In this document: in pieces, positions 45,368 through 57,413 of the stretch
How positions within the stretch are numbered: the first letter of the stretch is position 1
Layout: each line of letters opens with the position of its first letter
Assembly (NCBI GenBank): GCA_028015205.1
Contig: CM051514.1
Coordinates: 32,070,150 to 32,134,149 of the forward strand
Reading direction: 5' to 3'
DNA: 64,000 bases
Source: Mytilisepta virgata
Lineage: Eukaryota; Mollusca; Bivalvia; Mytilida; Mytilidae
Notes under the pieces: generated by a model
Database searches by the model: none
What the model was told of the DNA's origin: nothing
The model's input: the letters and a program-made list of their open reading frames with translations, nothing else
Program-made: the position numbers and the translations under genes

Positions 45368-47585
45368 ACGCCCACTCAATAGTGATTTCAGCATCTAGCA
45401 GTAGTTTCCAGAGTACATTTCACTGTTCTATATCAGTACGGCCCCTCTCTACTACAGTTGATTTTCTTATCGGTGACATAAGTATAGATGGTATCAGGCT
45501 TCACGGTGGTAAATGCTACAAGACAAGCACATTAGGTGATAAACCATGCACACCGGAGCAATGCAAATGCACGTCGGATGGTCGTCACTATTATTGGACC
45601 TACGAAGATGCAATACGAACATTGGTTACGTGTGAAGCTAAGTTTGATGATAAGTGTTTTGCAAATGCATCTGTAGATTTGTCCGTTTCACGTAAGTACA
45701 TAAAGCATAAATTACACTTAAGTTTGTATTTTCTAGTTCCAATATATATAACTACGACCGCCAATCATTTCTTATGTTTTGTTTTGTTACTAGTTCAGAT
45801 CCATTTTATTTTTTTGACTTTATTAATCGGTAATAAAAACAGGAAATTCACTAAAGACCAATATACATGTATTTTCAAAATAAATGCCTTGATCAACACA
45901 TTATGATCCATTCAAGTCTCAACCTCCCTTATCGATCTTTTATGAAGAGATCTGAAATAATCTTGTTGTCTTTCCGCTTGTGGGTAATATTTATGAAAAT
46001 GCAGTGGCACTCTACAACTTCTATTCATAAAAACCAGTTTACCATCAAGTGTTGCACCGTTGCATTCTCTAATGGTTTGTTTCTTAAAGTACACATCCGT
46101 GCTAGAAGACTGTTTTAAGCAACATTTGTAATGTATTGTGGTAGCATCCTTCCATTCTCTAGATTAACATGTTATTCGTGTTTTTCAAAGGCTATGGATA
46201 TATTTTTTTCCATTTTGGTCACATATTTTTTTTTCATTTTTTTTCCCTTTTGAGTGAAAGAATTGTATATTTTGCTTCACAATACAAACTTACTATGCTT
46301 ACACGAAACATTATTAGACAATAATTACATACTTATTTTTTATAGAATCAGGATTAGGTTTTACAGTCTTTTCTTGTGCTAACGGTGCTGCAAGAGGTCT
46401 GAAAGGTATAAAATATATGTTCTTCTTTGCTATAAAGGGTATAAATAAATTTTCATTGTTGATTAACTCATTATTTAGTGTATTTTTTTTATATGAAAAG
46501 GTAATTGGATACGCGTCGATGGGAGAAAATTGTAACAGGCTTAAAATTACAACATAAAATTCGTATCATAGAATGTTTGTTAACATCTTTGAATTCTAGT
46601 TGGGCTTCCAAAAGGTGGAAACGTCAGAACTTAAATGTGTTTGTACGTTTAGTGACTATTATTATCATACTGAATACTAAGCAGGATAATGAAATTATTG
46701 AGGGATATTTTACTTATTGAAAAAAATCTTTTTAGAAAATCTGCAACTTATAGAATTTACGAGGTTCAATAATAAAATGGCTGTTTTGGTAATTTTTCCT
46801 GTATATTGTTTGAGAAATAAAGCTGCTATGATTTTTGCCCTCTGCTGACTTAAGATTAACAGTTGAAAATATGGAAAAGGGTACCCGAAAGTTTTTTCAG
46901 CCCATTATTGAAAATCGGGATTTTTAAGTGGAGACAAAAGCAAAGGCGATATCTAATCCGAATGCAAAACTAATAATCACATATTTTTTGTTACAATGTA
47001 TGCTGAATATAGGAATTGTATAGTGACAAATTTAGTATTCGCTGCACCAAATATATTTGTGTTTGAAAATGCAAATGAAACAACATACAATTGTAGTATT
47101 TATAGTATAACTAATCTTGAAATGCGAATACCTAAAAATCCTAAACGAGGTACCGAACAACAGATTAATTCACGAATGCACTAGGGCATGAGTGAATTAT
47201 TAGTGTTTTTTTCGGTCACGAGTGAATTATCGGATATTATTTTACTCGAAAATCCCCGTATTTTCAACACTCAATATATATATGCACGCATCTTCTGTAA
47301 CCTAATAATTTGAATGAAACATATTTATAGATCATTATGAATTCTGAAGAAACAATCTCAAACTCTACAAATTCACACTACTTTTAGTTTTTTCAAACTG
47401 AAATCTTTTTGTTACGTATTATGCTACTGCACAAGTAAAATATATTTTAACCTGATTACTAAAACTTTATATAATTCAAAGTATCATATTTTATGCTTTC
47501 AGGTTTATCCAATGACAGCTTGATTTACGTGATGTTGGCAATCCAAATCATCAATATATTTGTTACAGTAACGCATGACATGTAG
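45368..47585 (+). CDS. Ig-like cell-surface protein gene, 3' exons (Ig exon, linker exon, hydrophobic C-terminus)
   Basis: Three exons join in frame: 45368-45691 (324 bp, phase 1-1), 46346-46405 (60 bp, phase 1-1) and 47503-47585 (83 bp, stop TAG). Acceptors (TTATAATTACAG, TTTTTTATAG, ATGCTTTCAG) and the donor GTAAGT are good; GTATAA after 46405 is acceptable. The first exon encodes an Ig-like domain with at least eight cysteines, including GGKCYKTS, CKCTSDG, a tryptophan (YYWTY) and LVTCEAKF, the usual F-strand cysteine context. The last exon ends SLIYVMLAIQIINIFVTVTH plus two residues, a terminal hydrophobic stretch fitting a GPI signal or a minimal membrane anchor. The signal peptide and any other 5' exons were not found, so the gene is incomplete here. 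Function is unknown; a surface receptor or defence role is inference. Confidence 0.65.
47322..47410 (+). repeat. Direct repeat shared with 51.0 kb
   Basis: GATCATTATGAATTCTGAAG and TCTACAAATTCACACTACTTTT recur at 51,005-51,085 with few differences, the latter at the end of a reverse transcriptase tail. This suggests the 47.3-kb piece is a retroelement tail within the last intron of Ig gene 2. Confidence 0.55.
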
Positions 47586-47589
47586 GTCC

Positions 47590-49120
47590 GAGATTCCTCT
47601 CACATCAAACTGTCTTCTGTAGAATGTCTTCGGAAACTTTTTAGATAATTTGGTGAAAACATGTTGAGTTCGAAGACTTTACAAGATTATCATCCTATTC
47701 GAACAATTTCTTGATAAAAAATTTCAAATACACATGTATTTTTTTCCTGAAGACAATGATATGGCCAGTGGAAAACGAAGCATCAAATTAAAAACTCAAA
47801 TTCTTGTTGATAAAACTACGTACAAGAGACCATGGCATAAATGTTAAAAAGCTGCATTTAAATTTTTTATCCACAGTATAAAATACAATGTACACATTAA
47901 ATGTACAGCTTCCACTGGTTACAGACGTATATACATCAGAATCACAGTAATATTGAGATCAAGAAAACGCTTTTTATTTTTTAAGTTTTTGATGCTCATT
48001 TTACCTTATGATGGAGATTATACGCCAATTTTGGTTTATGCTATTCTTAAATGCTTTGCTTCGGTGAACATGCATTTGAATAATTTACACATTAATTTTG
48101 CCAAAAAATATTGTTGGTCAGGCAATTAAAAAGAAATAAACATGTTCTGTTACAACCATAACAATTATAATTCAGACAGTAGATTTATTTGAATCAGATT
48201 GATTGTAAGTTTCCTTTTAAAAAGCGTAACGCTTTATTCATTAAGCTTTGTGACTTTTGGATATAAATTGTGTTTACATTTGGGGATTTCTATATCAAGA
48301 GTTTTGAAAATGAAAGTTTCACCAATAAAAGTAAGACAGTGCAAATATCAGACCAATAAGACAACTTTGAACTTTAAGTTTCAGTCTTGATCAATGATTT
48401 TAAAAGGTAAATTCAAAATTAGAATTAAGACAAGTCTTCAGATTTTATGATGCTTTAGCCTTAACTGTTTATTTTAAGATATACAATGAGTCAGTCGTCC
48501 AAAACTCCCACGACGCCACTTTCATTCTTGTAATAGGTATATCATTGTGTATTTATTATGTTTATCCCTTTGTGTGAAATTGTGCATGTTTTCTGTACAT
48601 AGAAGGTTTTATTTTAAGTCAAATCAAGTCAAGGTCAGTTTCATGAATTATGTCATAATTCAGTATTTCATTTGTAAATACACTCTTTAAAAATTGTTTA
48701 AATCATGTTCAAGTATTTGTGTTTTCTGTACATAAAAATTGTGTGTCAAATATATGTTCAAATTGCACATATAATTATATGTGTTTATACACAAAGAAAG
48801 TTTGATTTTAAGTTGAGCCAAAGTCAGTTTTATGATTCATGTCAAGTGATGTCACATTAGTAAATACACTCTGTCAAAGTTGAGCTTTTAATCATTTCAG
48901 TATTTCATTTATTAATCCGTCAAGATTTTGCATTTACTGGTAAATTGTCAATTTGTGCTAATTGCACTTAATTATTTCGCTATAGTCTTCCCCAGTCAAT
49001 TATTGTGCTAGTCTTCCTCAGTCAAATTTATATTTTCTAATTCTTCAGTATCTAATTATTTTCAAAAAGAAATTAATGTGACTTGAGCTTGGCAGATATT
49101 TTTTCTCTGTTTAATTATGT
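47590..49120. other. AT-rich DNA with a diverged duplication
   Basis: Two related stretches (about 48,575-48,700 and 48,780-48,900) share GTTTGATTTTAAGT-, GTCAGTTT.ATGA- and GTAAATACACTCT-type phrases, a tandem duplication of about 205-225 bp. Nothing else was recognised. The region should hold the 3' UTR of Ig gene 2. Confidence 0.4.
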
Positions 49121-49126
49121 GTATTG

Positions 49127-50004
49127 TATGGCACGTCAAACGTTTCAATATTAAAAAAAATATATTGATTCAAAAAAATAATTTATGTTCAAAACTTACA
49201 AATATATATGCAATATTTTTCTATTTATATTCAAAAAATAAAAAAATATGTTCAAAACTTACAAATATATATTTAAAAAATAAAAATTTATGTTCAAAAC
49301 TTACAAATATTTATGCAATATTTTTCTATATATATTCAAAAAATGAAACAAATTATGTTTAAAACTTACAAATATATATGTAATATGTTTTGCCATATAA
49401 CTTTTTTCCAAAACTATATTTATGTTCAATTAATACAATATTTATATTCATCATGTTCATCTCATTTAACATGTGTCGTATACAAAAATTAATGATAAAC
49501 GATAACTTCCAAAGGTTTTTATATATGAACAGAAAAATCAACTAGCAATCGAATTCTGTTTTTAAAAGATTCAAGAACGATAGTTCAAAAGCATCTCCGT
49601 TACAAATGAAGCTTGATTGTAGTGAAAATGCATTCATACAAGCGCAAACCGAAGGTGCGACTTGTCCTGATAAGAGAGGGGATGACCGGCCTTATAGAGG
49701 GTGCGACTTGCTCTACTACGTAAGGGTGCGAGTTGTCTTGGGGGCGAATTGTCCAGCATGCACAAATATTACCCAGAATGCAATATTATTAAATATATAA
49801 AAAAAACATATTACATATATATTTGTAAGTTTTAAACATTTTTTTTCCATTTTTTTGAATATATATAGAAGAATATTGCATAAATATTTGTAAGTTTTGA
49901 ACATAAATTTTTATTTTTCAAATATATATTTGTAAGTTTTGAACATAAATTATTTTTTTGAATCAATATATTTTTTTTAATATTGAAACGTTTGACGTGC
50001 CATA
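49127..50004. mobile_element. 878-bp fold-back element with 6-bp target duplication
   Basis: The ends are TATGGCACGTCAAACGTTTC and its reverse complement. GTATTG directly flanks it on both sides (49,121-49,126 and 50,005-50,010). Arms of more than 200 bp (49,127-49,390 and about 49,790-50,004) contain a tandem sub-repeat, TATGTTCAAAACTTACAAAT, three or four times each. The centre (49,655-49,760) has four spaced variants of GGTGCGACTTGTC. No transposase is present; a non-autonomous DNA transposon is the likely nature. Confidence 0.85.
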
Positions 50005-50129
50005 GTATTGTTATTTTATATACATCTTACTTCATGCACAATTGTGCAAGATACAGATTGACCATCACAGAATAAAGTTCAAATTTATTTCATTAATCTT
50101 ACGTCTCATTTACAGCTAGTGCATCTTGG

Positions 50130-50222
50130 GTTTATGTCTGTCGGTGTAACCAGTCAGTCGGTTAGTCAGTCAGTCATTTGTTCTGGTTGCCAGTCGGTGG
50201 TCAACCAGTCAGTCAACCGGTC
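50130..50222 (+). repeat. CAGT/GTCA microsatellite
   Basis: Imperfect CAGTCAGT and CCAGTCGGT repeats. Confidence 0.8.
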
Positions 50223-50645
50223 TAACACATTGAGCATACACGCAAAGCAAAAACCCAGTTCACACAGATAACAGAAATTATGTCTTCCGTATCAGTCAGT
50301 TTTAATTCAAATTTATTTTTCCTGATAAGGAAATATAAACTTTTCTGAAGAGCGAAATATTTATAGAAGTGAAGTTTTTCAACTTTCATTGGCTGAAAAC
50401 TTTCAGTCGTCTTACACTGAATTTCACATTTTGTGTAAATTTGGACTGCGAAGTTCAAAGAAGACCGTTTGATGTCAGCGGAATCTCAGACAACAGGACA
50501 ACCCTGCACGAAAACGAACACTGCATTGTTTATGTAGAATGATGCATACACACACAAATTTTTTATAAATAAAAGGTACTAAACATTAAATGTTTTTCCT
50601 ACTTATATAAAAATATGGTGCTTGAAAAAATATAGAAATAGACAA
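50222..50645. other. AT-rich DNA, nothing recognised
   Basis: No coding or repeat signal. Confidence 0.35.
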
Positions 50646-50649
50646 TGAG

Positions 50650-51060
50650 GGTCATTTGAAGATAAAACTTTATAACAAACGTGATGACTTCAACTTTCCT
50701 ATTGTTAACTTTTCCTTCTTGGGTATCAATATACCAGCATCGTCTGCATATGGCGTCTATGTTTCTCAGCTTATGCAATATTACCATGATTTTCGACAAA
50801 GAGGATTACTGCTGTCAAAAAAGCTTCTGAACCAGGGTTTTATCAGGGGTAAATTGATTTCATCACTCCTGGTTTTTATAGGAATTCGTGTTGTTCATTG
50901 TTTATTTGTTGTGCCTGTGGTTGTTAATTTGTCTTCCCGGGTTTGTCTGTCTGATGGACTGCATTTTTTGGTTAGCTCCTTATGTATATTTGTCCCTCTA
51001 TATAGATCATTATGTATTCTGAAGAAGCAATCTCAAGCTCTACAAATTCACACTACTTTT
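50650..51060 (+). pseudogene. Penelope-type reverse transcriptase, deleted 3' fragment plus tail
   Basis: An open frame starts with the DNEGHLK-KLYNKRDDFNFP region and runs through ASSAYGVYVSQL, matching the C-terminal part of the enzyme at 23.7-25.2 kb. After about residue 70 it jumps, through a deletion, straight into the non-coding tail (GGTTTTTATAGGAATTCGTG) also seen at 16.6 kb. The 139-codon ORF is therefore chimeric and not a functional protein. Confidence 0.7.
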
Positions 51061-51363
51061 TTTTTTTCAAACTGAAATCTTTCCACCAATTAAACAAATG
51101 ATAATTAAACACCACATCTCGATGTCTTTAAAACTGGTATCTGCGAGTCTCGATGTGTTTAAAACTGTTACCTGCGCGTTACATTAACAATATTTTCAGA
51201 AAATTTTTAAAATGTCGGAAATTCATATATAGATTTCTGGCTAACATCATTTATCAAGCTACACGTAGCAACAAAATTAAGGTCGGTACAATAAATTTAA
51301 AGCACATATCCGAGCATGTAAAATGAAACAATAAAAAATACAACAGATCTCTTTTATAAGTAT

Positions 51364-53320
51364 AGTAGTATATGGGGACAGGCAAATTAGTATTTGAGGT
51401 GGTGGAAGAGGTAGAGGTGCCGGAAGTGACGTCACCAGAACCGAAAATGACGTCACAGAATGTGATGTAACCGAAACCAGAAGTCACATGACCGGAACCG
51501 GAAGTACCGGAAGTGATGTGAGCGCATGCGCAACCGGATGTAGTGGATTTCCCGCCATTTGTTTACGGAGGTGACGCAAGTCACGTGCTAGGACCCGGAT
51601 GTGTGGTCTGCGCATGCGTGACCGAAACCGGAAGTACCGGAAGTAATTTGCGCGCGTGCGCAACCGGAAGTGAAGGAATTTTGCGCCATTTTCCCATGAT
51701 TTGTTTACGGAAGTGACGCAAGTCACGTGCTGGGACCCGGACATGTGGTCTGCGCATGTCCATACTTGACCAGACCCCAGATTGAATTATCCCCCTTTTC
51801 CCGCACTTCTCGGTCGTCTCTGGATCCTTCATCGGTTTCTAGGGTCTGATACTCTCACTGTTATGACGAAGTCTGAGAGTATACGAAGTATACTATTGGA
51901 TTATCTCCCCTTATCCCGCTCTTTTTATCTGCGGGTGATGTTTTCTGTGAGGACCAAAGGTAGAATTGGATTATGTCCCTTTACTTCCAAGTGATGTTGT
52001 CACCAATAGATCAATGGAGGGGCCTAAAAAATTGAGGAGGATTAATGCAGCCTATCTTATGAAAGCCAGTCACAAACCTGGATAAATGCAGAGTAGCCTT
52101 TCAAATGACCTGGATGTAAGGGTGCTCTCGCACAGATCCAATCTTTGACTAACGACAATCGACCACCACTAGCAGCAGCAGCCCCAAAACTGAAATGAGC
52201 ACGCGAGTAAGGTCATGAGTAACGATGAGCAGCAAAGAGCAGGATGACGAACAGCAACAAGCAGCAGGAGCGAAATGAGCACGCGAGTAAGGTCCTGAGT
52301 AGCGATGAGCAGCAAAGAGCAAGAGAAGAGCAGCGATGAGCAAGAGAAGAGCAGGATGACGAACAGCAACAAGCAGCAGGAGCGAAATGAGCACGCGAGT
52401 AAGGTCATGAGTAGCGATGAGCAGCAAAGAGCAAGAGAAGAGCACGATGACGAACAGCAACAAGCAGCAGGAGCGAAAAGAGCACGCGAGTAAGGTCCTG
52501 AGTAGCGATGAGCAGCAAAGAGCAATAGAAGAGCAGCGATGAGTAAGAGAAAAGCAGCGATGACGAAGAGAAACAAGCAGCAGAACCGAAATGAGCACGC
52601 GAGTAAGGTCCTGAGTAGCAATGAGCAGCAAAGAGCAAGAGAAGAGCAGCGATGAGCAAGAGAAGAGCAGTGATGAGCAGCACGGACCAAGAGTAGAGCA
52701 GCGAAGAGCATGAGAAGAGCAGCGATGAGCAATAGAAGAGCAGTACAGAGCAATAGAAGAGCAGTGAAGAGCAGCCATGAGCAGCGCGGAGCAAGAGATG
52801 AGCAACGCGGAGCAAGAGATGAGCAGCAAAGAGCAGCACTGAGCAAGAGATGAGCAGCAATGAGCAAGAGAAGAGCAGCGATGACGAACAGCAACAAGCA
52901 GCGGGAGCGAAATGAGCACGCGAGTAAGGTCATGAGTAGCGATGAGCAGAAAAGAGCAAGAGAAGAGTAAGAGAAGAGCAGCGATGACGAACAGCAACAA
53001 GCAGCAGGAGCGAAATGAGAGCACGCGAGTAAGGTCCTGAGTAGCGATGAGCAGCAATGAGCACGAGAAGAGCACGATAACGAACAGCAACAAGCGAAAT
53101 GAACACGCGAGTAGGGTCCTGAGTAGCGATGAGCAGCAAAGAGCAGCAAAGAGCGGGATGGAGCAAGAGAAGAGAAACGAAGAGCATCATAGAGCAATGA
53201 AATGGACCGCCGTTGCTAAGGCGGTCGCTAAGGACACCCCTCTATTGATCTATTTGTGACAGAATCACTTGAAGGTAAGGGGACATAATCCAATCCTACC
53301 TTTGGTCCTCACAGAAAACA
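51364..53320. mobile_element. Fold-back repeat family, copy C (right end lost)
   Basis: The left arm (51,364-52,020) has the same order as copy B: the AGTATATGGGGACAGG tip, CCGGAAGTGACGTCACC, two GCGCATGCGC(G)CAACCGG-type sites, two CACGTGCT(A/G)GGACCCGGA blocks and the GAGAGTATACGAAGTATA block. An unrelated stretch of about 160 bp (52,022-52,185) precedes the tandem purine-rich array (52,190-53,195; GAGCACGCGAGTAAGGTC recurs every 90-110 bp or a multiple). The right arm stops after GGTCCTCACAGAAAACAT at 53,320, where a truncated LTR begins. Confidence 0.82.
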
Positions 53321-53795
53321 TTATGAAAAAGAACTTTAACAGAAAAATCAGTTCAAATTAAATGTGTTCACTTTTCGTGATTTTACAATTTTTAATAAAT
53401 AATTCAAAAACTAAAAATAAAAAGAACACTGCGAAAATAAAAAGACACCTGAAAATATTGAAATATCAAACACCGAAAAAGTTAATAGAAAATTAAATAC
53501 CTGCAAATATGGTCTGCTTTTTAGAGAGACCGCTCTCTTAGGTTAACTGGCAGTTAATGAATCAAAACAGCTGCGCAGAGAGAACCTAAAAATGAATTCG
53601 CGCCAAAATGTGAATGTGAAATTCATGCATATAGTGAATATAACATGCGTGTGACGTCATTCGTCGAAGTCAAAAATATGTCATTAAGATGATATGAAAT
53701 GAAACGATAATGAATAAATTTAATGTACACTGAACACCAAGTCAAAATCAAGCACACCCAATAAAAGCAATATCAAAAACTTATATACGGTGACA
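53321..53795 (-). repeat. 3' LTR, truncated
   Basis: It matches 60,745-61,202 of the 5' LTR. Its left part (the LTR's 3' end) is replaced by fold-back copy C. Relative to the 5' LTR it also lacks a 7-base CTAAAAA-like stretch at the junction and has 13 extra bases (ATTCGTCGAAGTC). Confidence 0.9.
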
Positions 53796-53809
53796 TATTC
53801 CCCCCTCCT
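53796..53809 (-). promoter_or_regulatory. Polypurine tract
   Basis: On the minus strand AGGAGGGGGGAATA abuts the 3' LTR start TGTCACC, as expected for the plus-strand priming site of reverse transcription. Confidence 0.85.
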
Positions 53810-54253
53810 AAAAATAAATTCGTCCCCGAATTTACATATACATATAAAAATATCAAGTTCCATTATACAATGAAACTTTTCATGTATTTCGCAGTTTACT
53901 GACGCACTGGACGAAGTTTAAGCTCAATCTAACCACACCAATATAAATAGTAGCTATAAAGGTATTACTTGGATATAGGTATGTCTATTTCGGAGGTTGG
54001 TTTTGCTGATGGAGTTAACCCCGCAAAATATATTTAACCCATTTTCACAACCACCACAAAATTATTCAAATATTACTGAAACTATTCACGACCTTGAGCA
54101 ATCACTACGACTAACAAAATAAATGTATATCAGTGAACATTTAAAATATTTACAGTCAATTCTAAAAAAATAAAGACTAAACGTTTTACGACCAAATATC
54201 AAACCTACGTATGATGTATTCACATTGACATAGGAACAACTGATCAACAATTT

Positions 54254-55967
54254 TCAATTCATCAAATAATCCTGATACCGAACAGGCATGCGAGATGGTC
54301 TAGTAGAACGACGCAAAACTGGCTGTGGAGTTTCGGGAATATGAATACTCTCGGTACTATTACTTACATTACCACTACGTTCTCTGTCAATCGTTCGCTC
54401 AGTAGATATGCTCCCTCCTGTGACGTTACTAGAGCTCTGATCCACCTGCGAACTATACTCGTTACTCACACTCTGACGAACCTCTGACTCGTTAACTTGA
54501 CCTACCTCACTGACGTTTCCAGTTTCACGAGAAGCTCTTTCCGACATAGACTTTGAAGGTGTAAACTCTGTAGCTAAAGGATTCAGATTTTTACCTGTGT
54601 TTTTTCTACGTCTAAACATACATACATGTTCATCATCCGAATCTGAACTTGTATCATTTACATCTGACGTATCATTGCTTACCAGTGTCTTACGTTGAGT
54701 TTTTGACGTACTGTTTGACAACTCTTCTGTAGGCAATGAATAAATCGGTAATAATAAGTTTCTGTGAACAGTTCTAGTTTTCACATTACCTTGTTTGTAT
54801 TCTGGTTTTATTACATAAACTGGAATCCTTTCATCTGGTTGTGATACGACAACATATGGGTCTCTGTTCCAACGATTTGCCAGTTTTTGCTTACCTTTTA
54901 TGTGCATGTTTTTCAGAAGTACTCTGTCTCCGCTTCTCAAAATTGAATTTCTAACTTTCAGATCATACCTTACCTTATGTCTCTTTCCAGCCTTCTCAGC
55001 AGCATGAGCAGCTGTCTTGTACGCAAACTGCAACCTTTTCTCTAGTTGTTTAACATAGGATTCGCGATTCCCCTTAGACAACTCTTTATGACTGTTTACC
55101 CCAAGAACAGCATCTATTGGCAGACGCGGATGCCAGCCAAACATCAAGAAATGCGGGCTGTACCCCGTACTTTCGTGACGAGTGGCGTTATAAGCGTGTA
55201 CAAGAGGTGACACGTAACTTTTCCAGTCAGCTTTACGCTCCTCGTTTAAAGTACCTAACATGTTCAACAAGGTGGAGTTAAACCGTTCACACTGTCCGTT
55301 ACCAGATGGATGTGCTGGTGTCGTTCTGGACTTCTTAATATTCGCGATCTTACACAACTCGCTTATCACTCTGGACTCAAAATTTCGTCCCTGGTCGCTA
55401 TGTATGCGTGCTGGGAATGAAAAATTCTGTATAAAGGACTCCCATAAACACTTAGCAGTGGTTTGCGCGGTTTGGTTACGTGTAGGTACGGCATGCGCAA
55501 AACGCGTGAAATGGTCCGTTATAACAAGTATATTTTCATATCCTCCCTTTGACGACTCAAGAGTGAGATAATCTATACAAATCATCTCTAGCGGCTGATA
55601 CGTTTCTATATTTACCAATTCAGCTGAATGCTTGGCTTTAGTTTTTCTCAGTATACAGTTCGGACAACATGCCACCTTAAGTCTCGATATCCTTGTTTAC
55701 ACCGGACCAATAAAATCTTGACTTGACTAGATACATGGTCCTATCACGACCCTGATGACCTGCATCGTCATGCAAACCTTTCAATGCCATCTCTCTATAT
55801 TCGACTGGTAATAACAACTGGTACACTTTCTCTCCATTCATAATACTTACGCTATACAGTATATCATCACGGATAATCAACTTCTCCCAATCGTTCAATA
55901 ACTTCCGAACATCATTCACTTCTAAACTGATCTTCCTCCTAGACAGCTTATAACCTCTCTCTCTCAA
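54254..55967 (-). pseudogene. pol: integrase region (frameshifted)
   Basis: The zinc-binding module is split. H-x4-H (HDDAGHQGRD) lies in the 55967-55677 frame and CPNC at the start of the 55675-54254 frame, with a one-base shift between. The catalytic core in the second frame has D35 (CIDYL), D94 (HSDQGRNF) and E130 (GNGQCERFN), giving the D,D35E spacing. A C-terminal DNA-binding region (RWNRDPYVV) follows, then a long Ser/Thr-rich tail ending RRSTRPSRMPVRYQDYLMN. No chromodomain is recognisable. A second frame slip in a GAGAGAG run near 55,960 separates it from the RNase H part. Confidence 0.9.
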
Positions 55968-57413
55968 CTATCACTCTCGACAAAACGTCATCCTTCCTCT
56001 GTTCTTTTGCCCACGACACATTCGAAAAGGCACTTACTTCTGATTCAGCACCATCAATACAATCTACCCCATGTGACATCAAAACACTCTCCACTGATGG
56101 ACAACTACTTACCAAAACCGAATCACATATGGCCTTAACAGCATCATTGAACAATACCTGTTTATCATTATTCATCCTTGACAGTACATCGGCATCCACA
56201 TTTGAAGAACCACTCCTATATACTAAACTGAAATCAAAATTAGCTAGCGATGCTACCCACCTGTGCGACGTAGCATCTAGTTTGGCTTTACTCAAAACAT
56301 ACGTGAGCGGATTATTATCCGTACGCACCTCAAATTTATGGCCATATAGATAGTCATAAAATTTATCTGTGACCGACCATTTTAGGGCGAGGAACTCCCT
56401 CTTATGGGCTGGATATAATTTCTCGGCGGATCGAAGTGCTCTACTAGCATAAGCTATCACTCGCTCAACACCTTCCTGTTTCTGATACAGAATTGCCCCT
56501 AGACCGTCACCGCTAGCATCAATATTAACTATGAATGGCAACTTATAGTCTGCATAAGCTAATATAGGTGGATTAGTTAACATCTCTATCAACTTCTCTC
56601 GTGCACTCTGTTGCTCTTGACCCCAAATCCACTGTGCTGGTTTTACCTTACCTTTCCTAGACTTCTTACTGCTTTTTTTACTTCTGTTTGTCTGATGACC
56701 CTGAAGTAGATCATTAAGAAGTCTAGCTATTTTAGCATAGTCCTTAATGAATTTCCTATAATAGGATGTAAATCCTAAGAACTGTCTCAAACCTTTAACA
56801 TTTTTAATCTCTGGCCAATTACGGATAACATCTATCTTTTCTGGGTCAGTTTTTATACCTTCCTTAGACACATTGAAACCTAAATATTTAATCTGGGACT
56901 TAAAGAATTCACACTTACTACCTTTCAACTTAAGACCATTTCTCTTCAATTTATGAAACACGGACTCTAACCTATCTATATGCTCATCTTCAGTCTGAGA
57001 AAATACAACTATATCATCCAAATAGATTAGACACTCTCTTAGATGAATACCGCCCATACATCTCTCCATCAAACGTTGAAATGTAGCACAAGCGTTAGTC
57101 AGACCAAATGCTAGTCTATTGCACTCGTAAAAACCGAGTGGACCCAAACTGAACGCAGTTTTGTGACGATCAGACTCTCGGAGATTACACTGCCAATACG
57201 CTGAGCGCAAATCTAATTTTGAAAAAACCTACTTTTCGCGAGACAATCCAAAGTTTCTTCTATACGGGGAAGCGCGTATGCATCTTTTACAGTCCGTTTG
57301 TTTAATTTCCGAAAATCAATACAAAAGCGTAAGGTCCCATCTTTTTTTCGGACTAACACGACGTTGCTAGAAAAAGGACTAGACGACTCTCTGATTGCGC
57401 CCGCTTCAAGCAT
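55948..57413 (-). pseudogene. pol: reverse transcriptase and RNase H (frameshifted)
   Basis: The N-terminal fingers (LVRKKDGTLRFCIDFRKLN) are in the 57413-57213 frame. The frame then slips by one base in a T-run (AGTAGGTTTTTTC). The second frame (57210-55948) has QRLMERCMGGI and the catalytic YLDD at its residues 63-66. RNase H follows with NIDASGDGLGA (catalytic Asp), REFLALKW (Glu) and VRTDNNPL (Asp). All key residues are intact, so only the frame slips disable it. Confidence 0.92.

Noticed and set aside
45912..46118. Short ORFs on both strands between the Ig exons
   Set aside because: They lie inside an intron defined by matched splice sites and have no protein features.
50656..51075. 139-codon ORF as a real gene
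   Set aside because: It is a chimera of a reverse transcriptase C-terminal fragment and the element's non-coding tail, joined by a deletion.
52169..53197. 342-codon minus-strand ORF rich in Leu, Cys and Ser, and a 314-codon ORF overlapping it
   Set aside because: Both frames are open only because the tandem purine-rich array has no stop-like words on the complementary strand. No domain or start context is present, and copy B shows the same effect.
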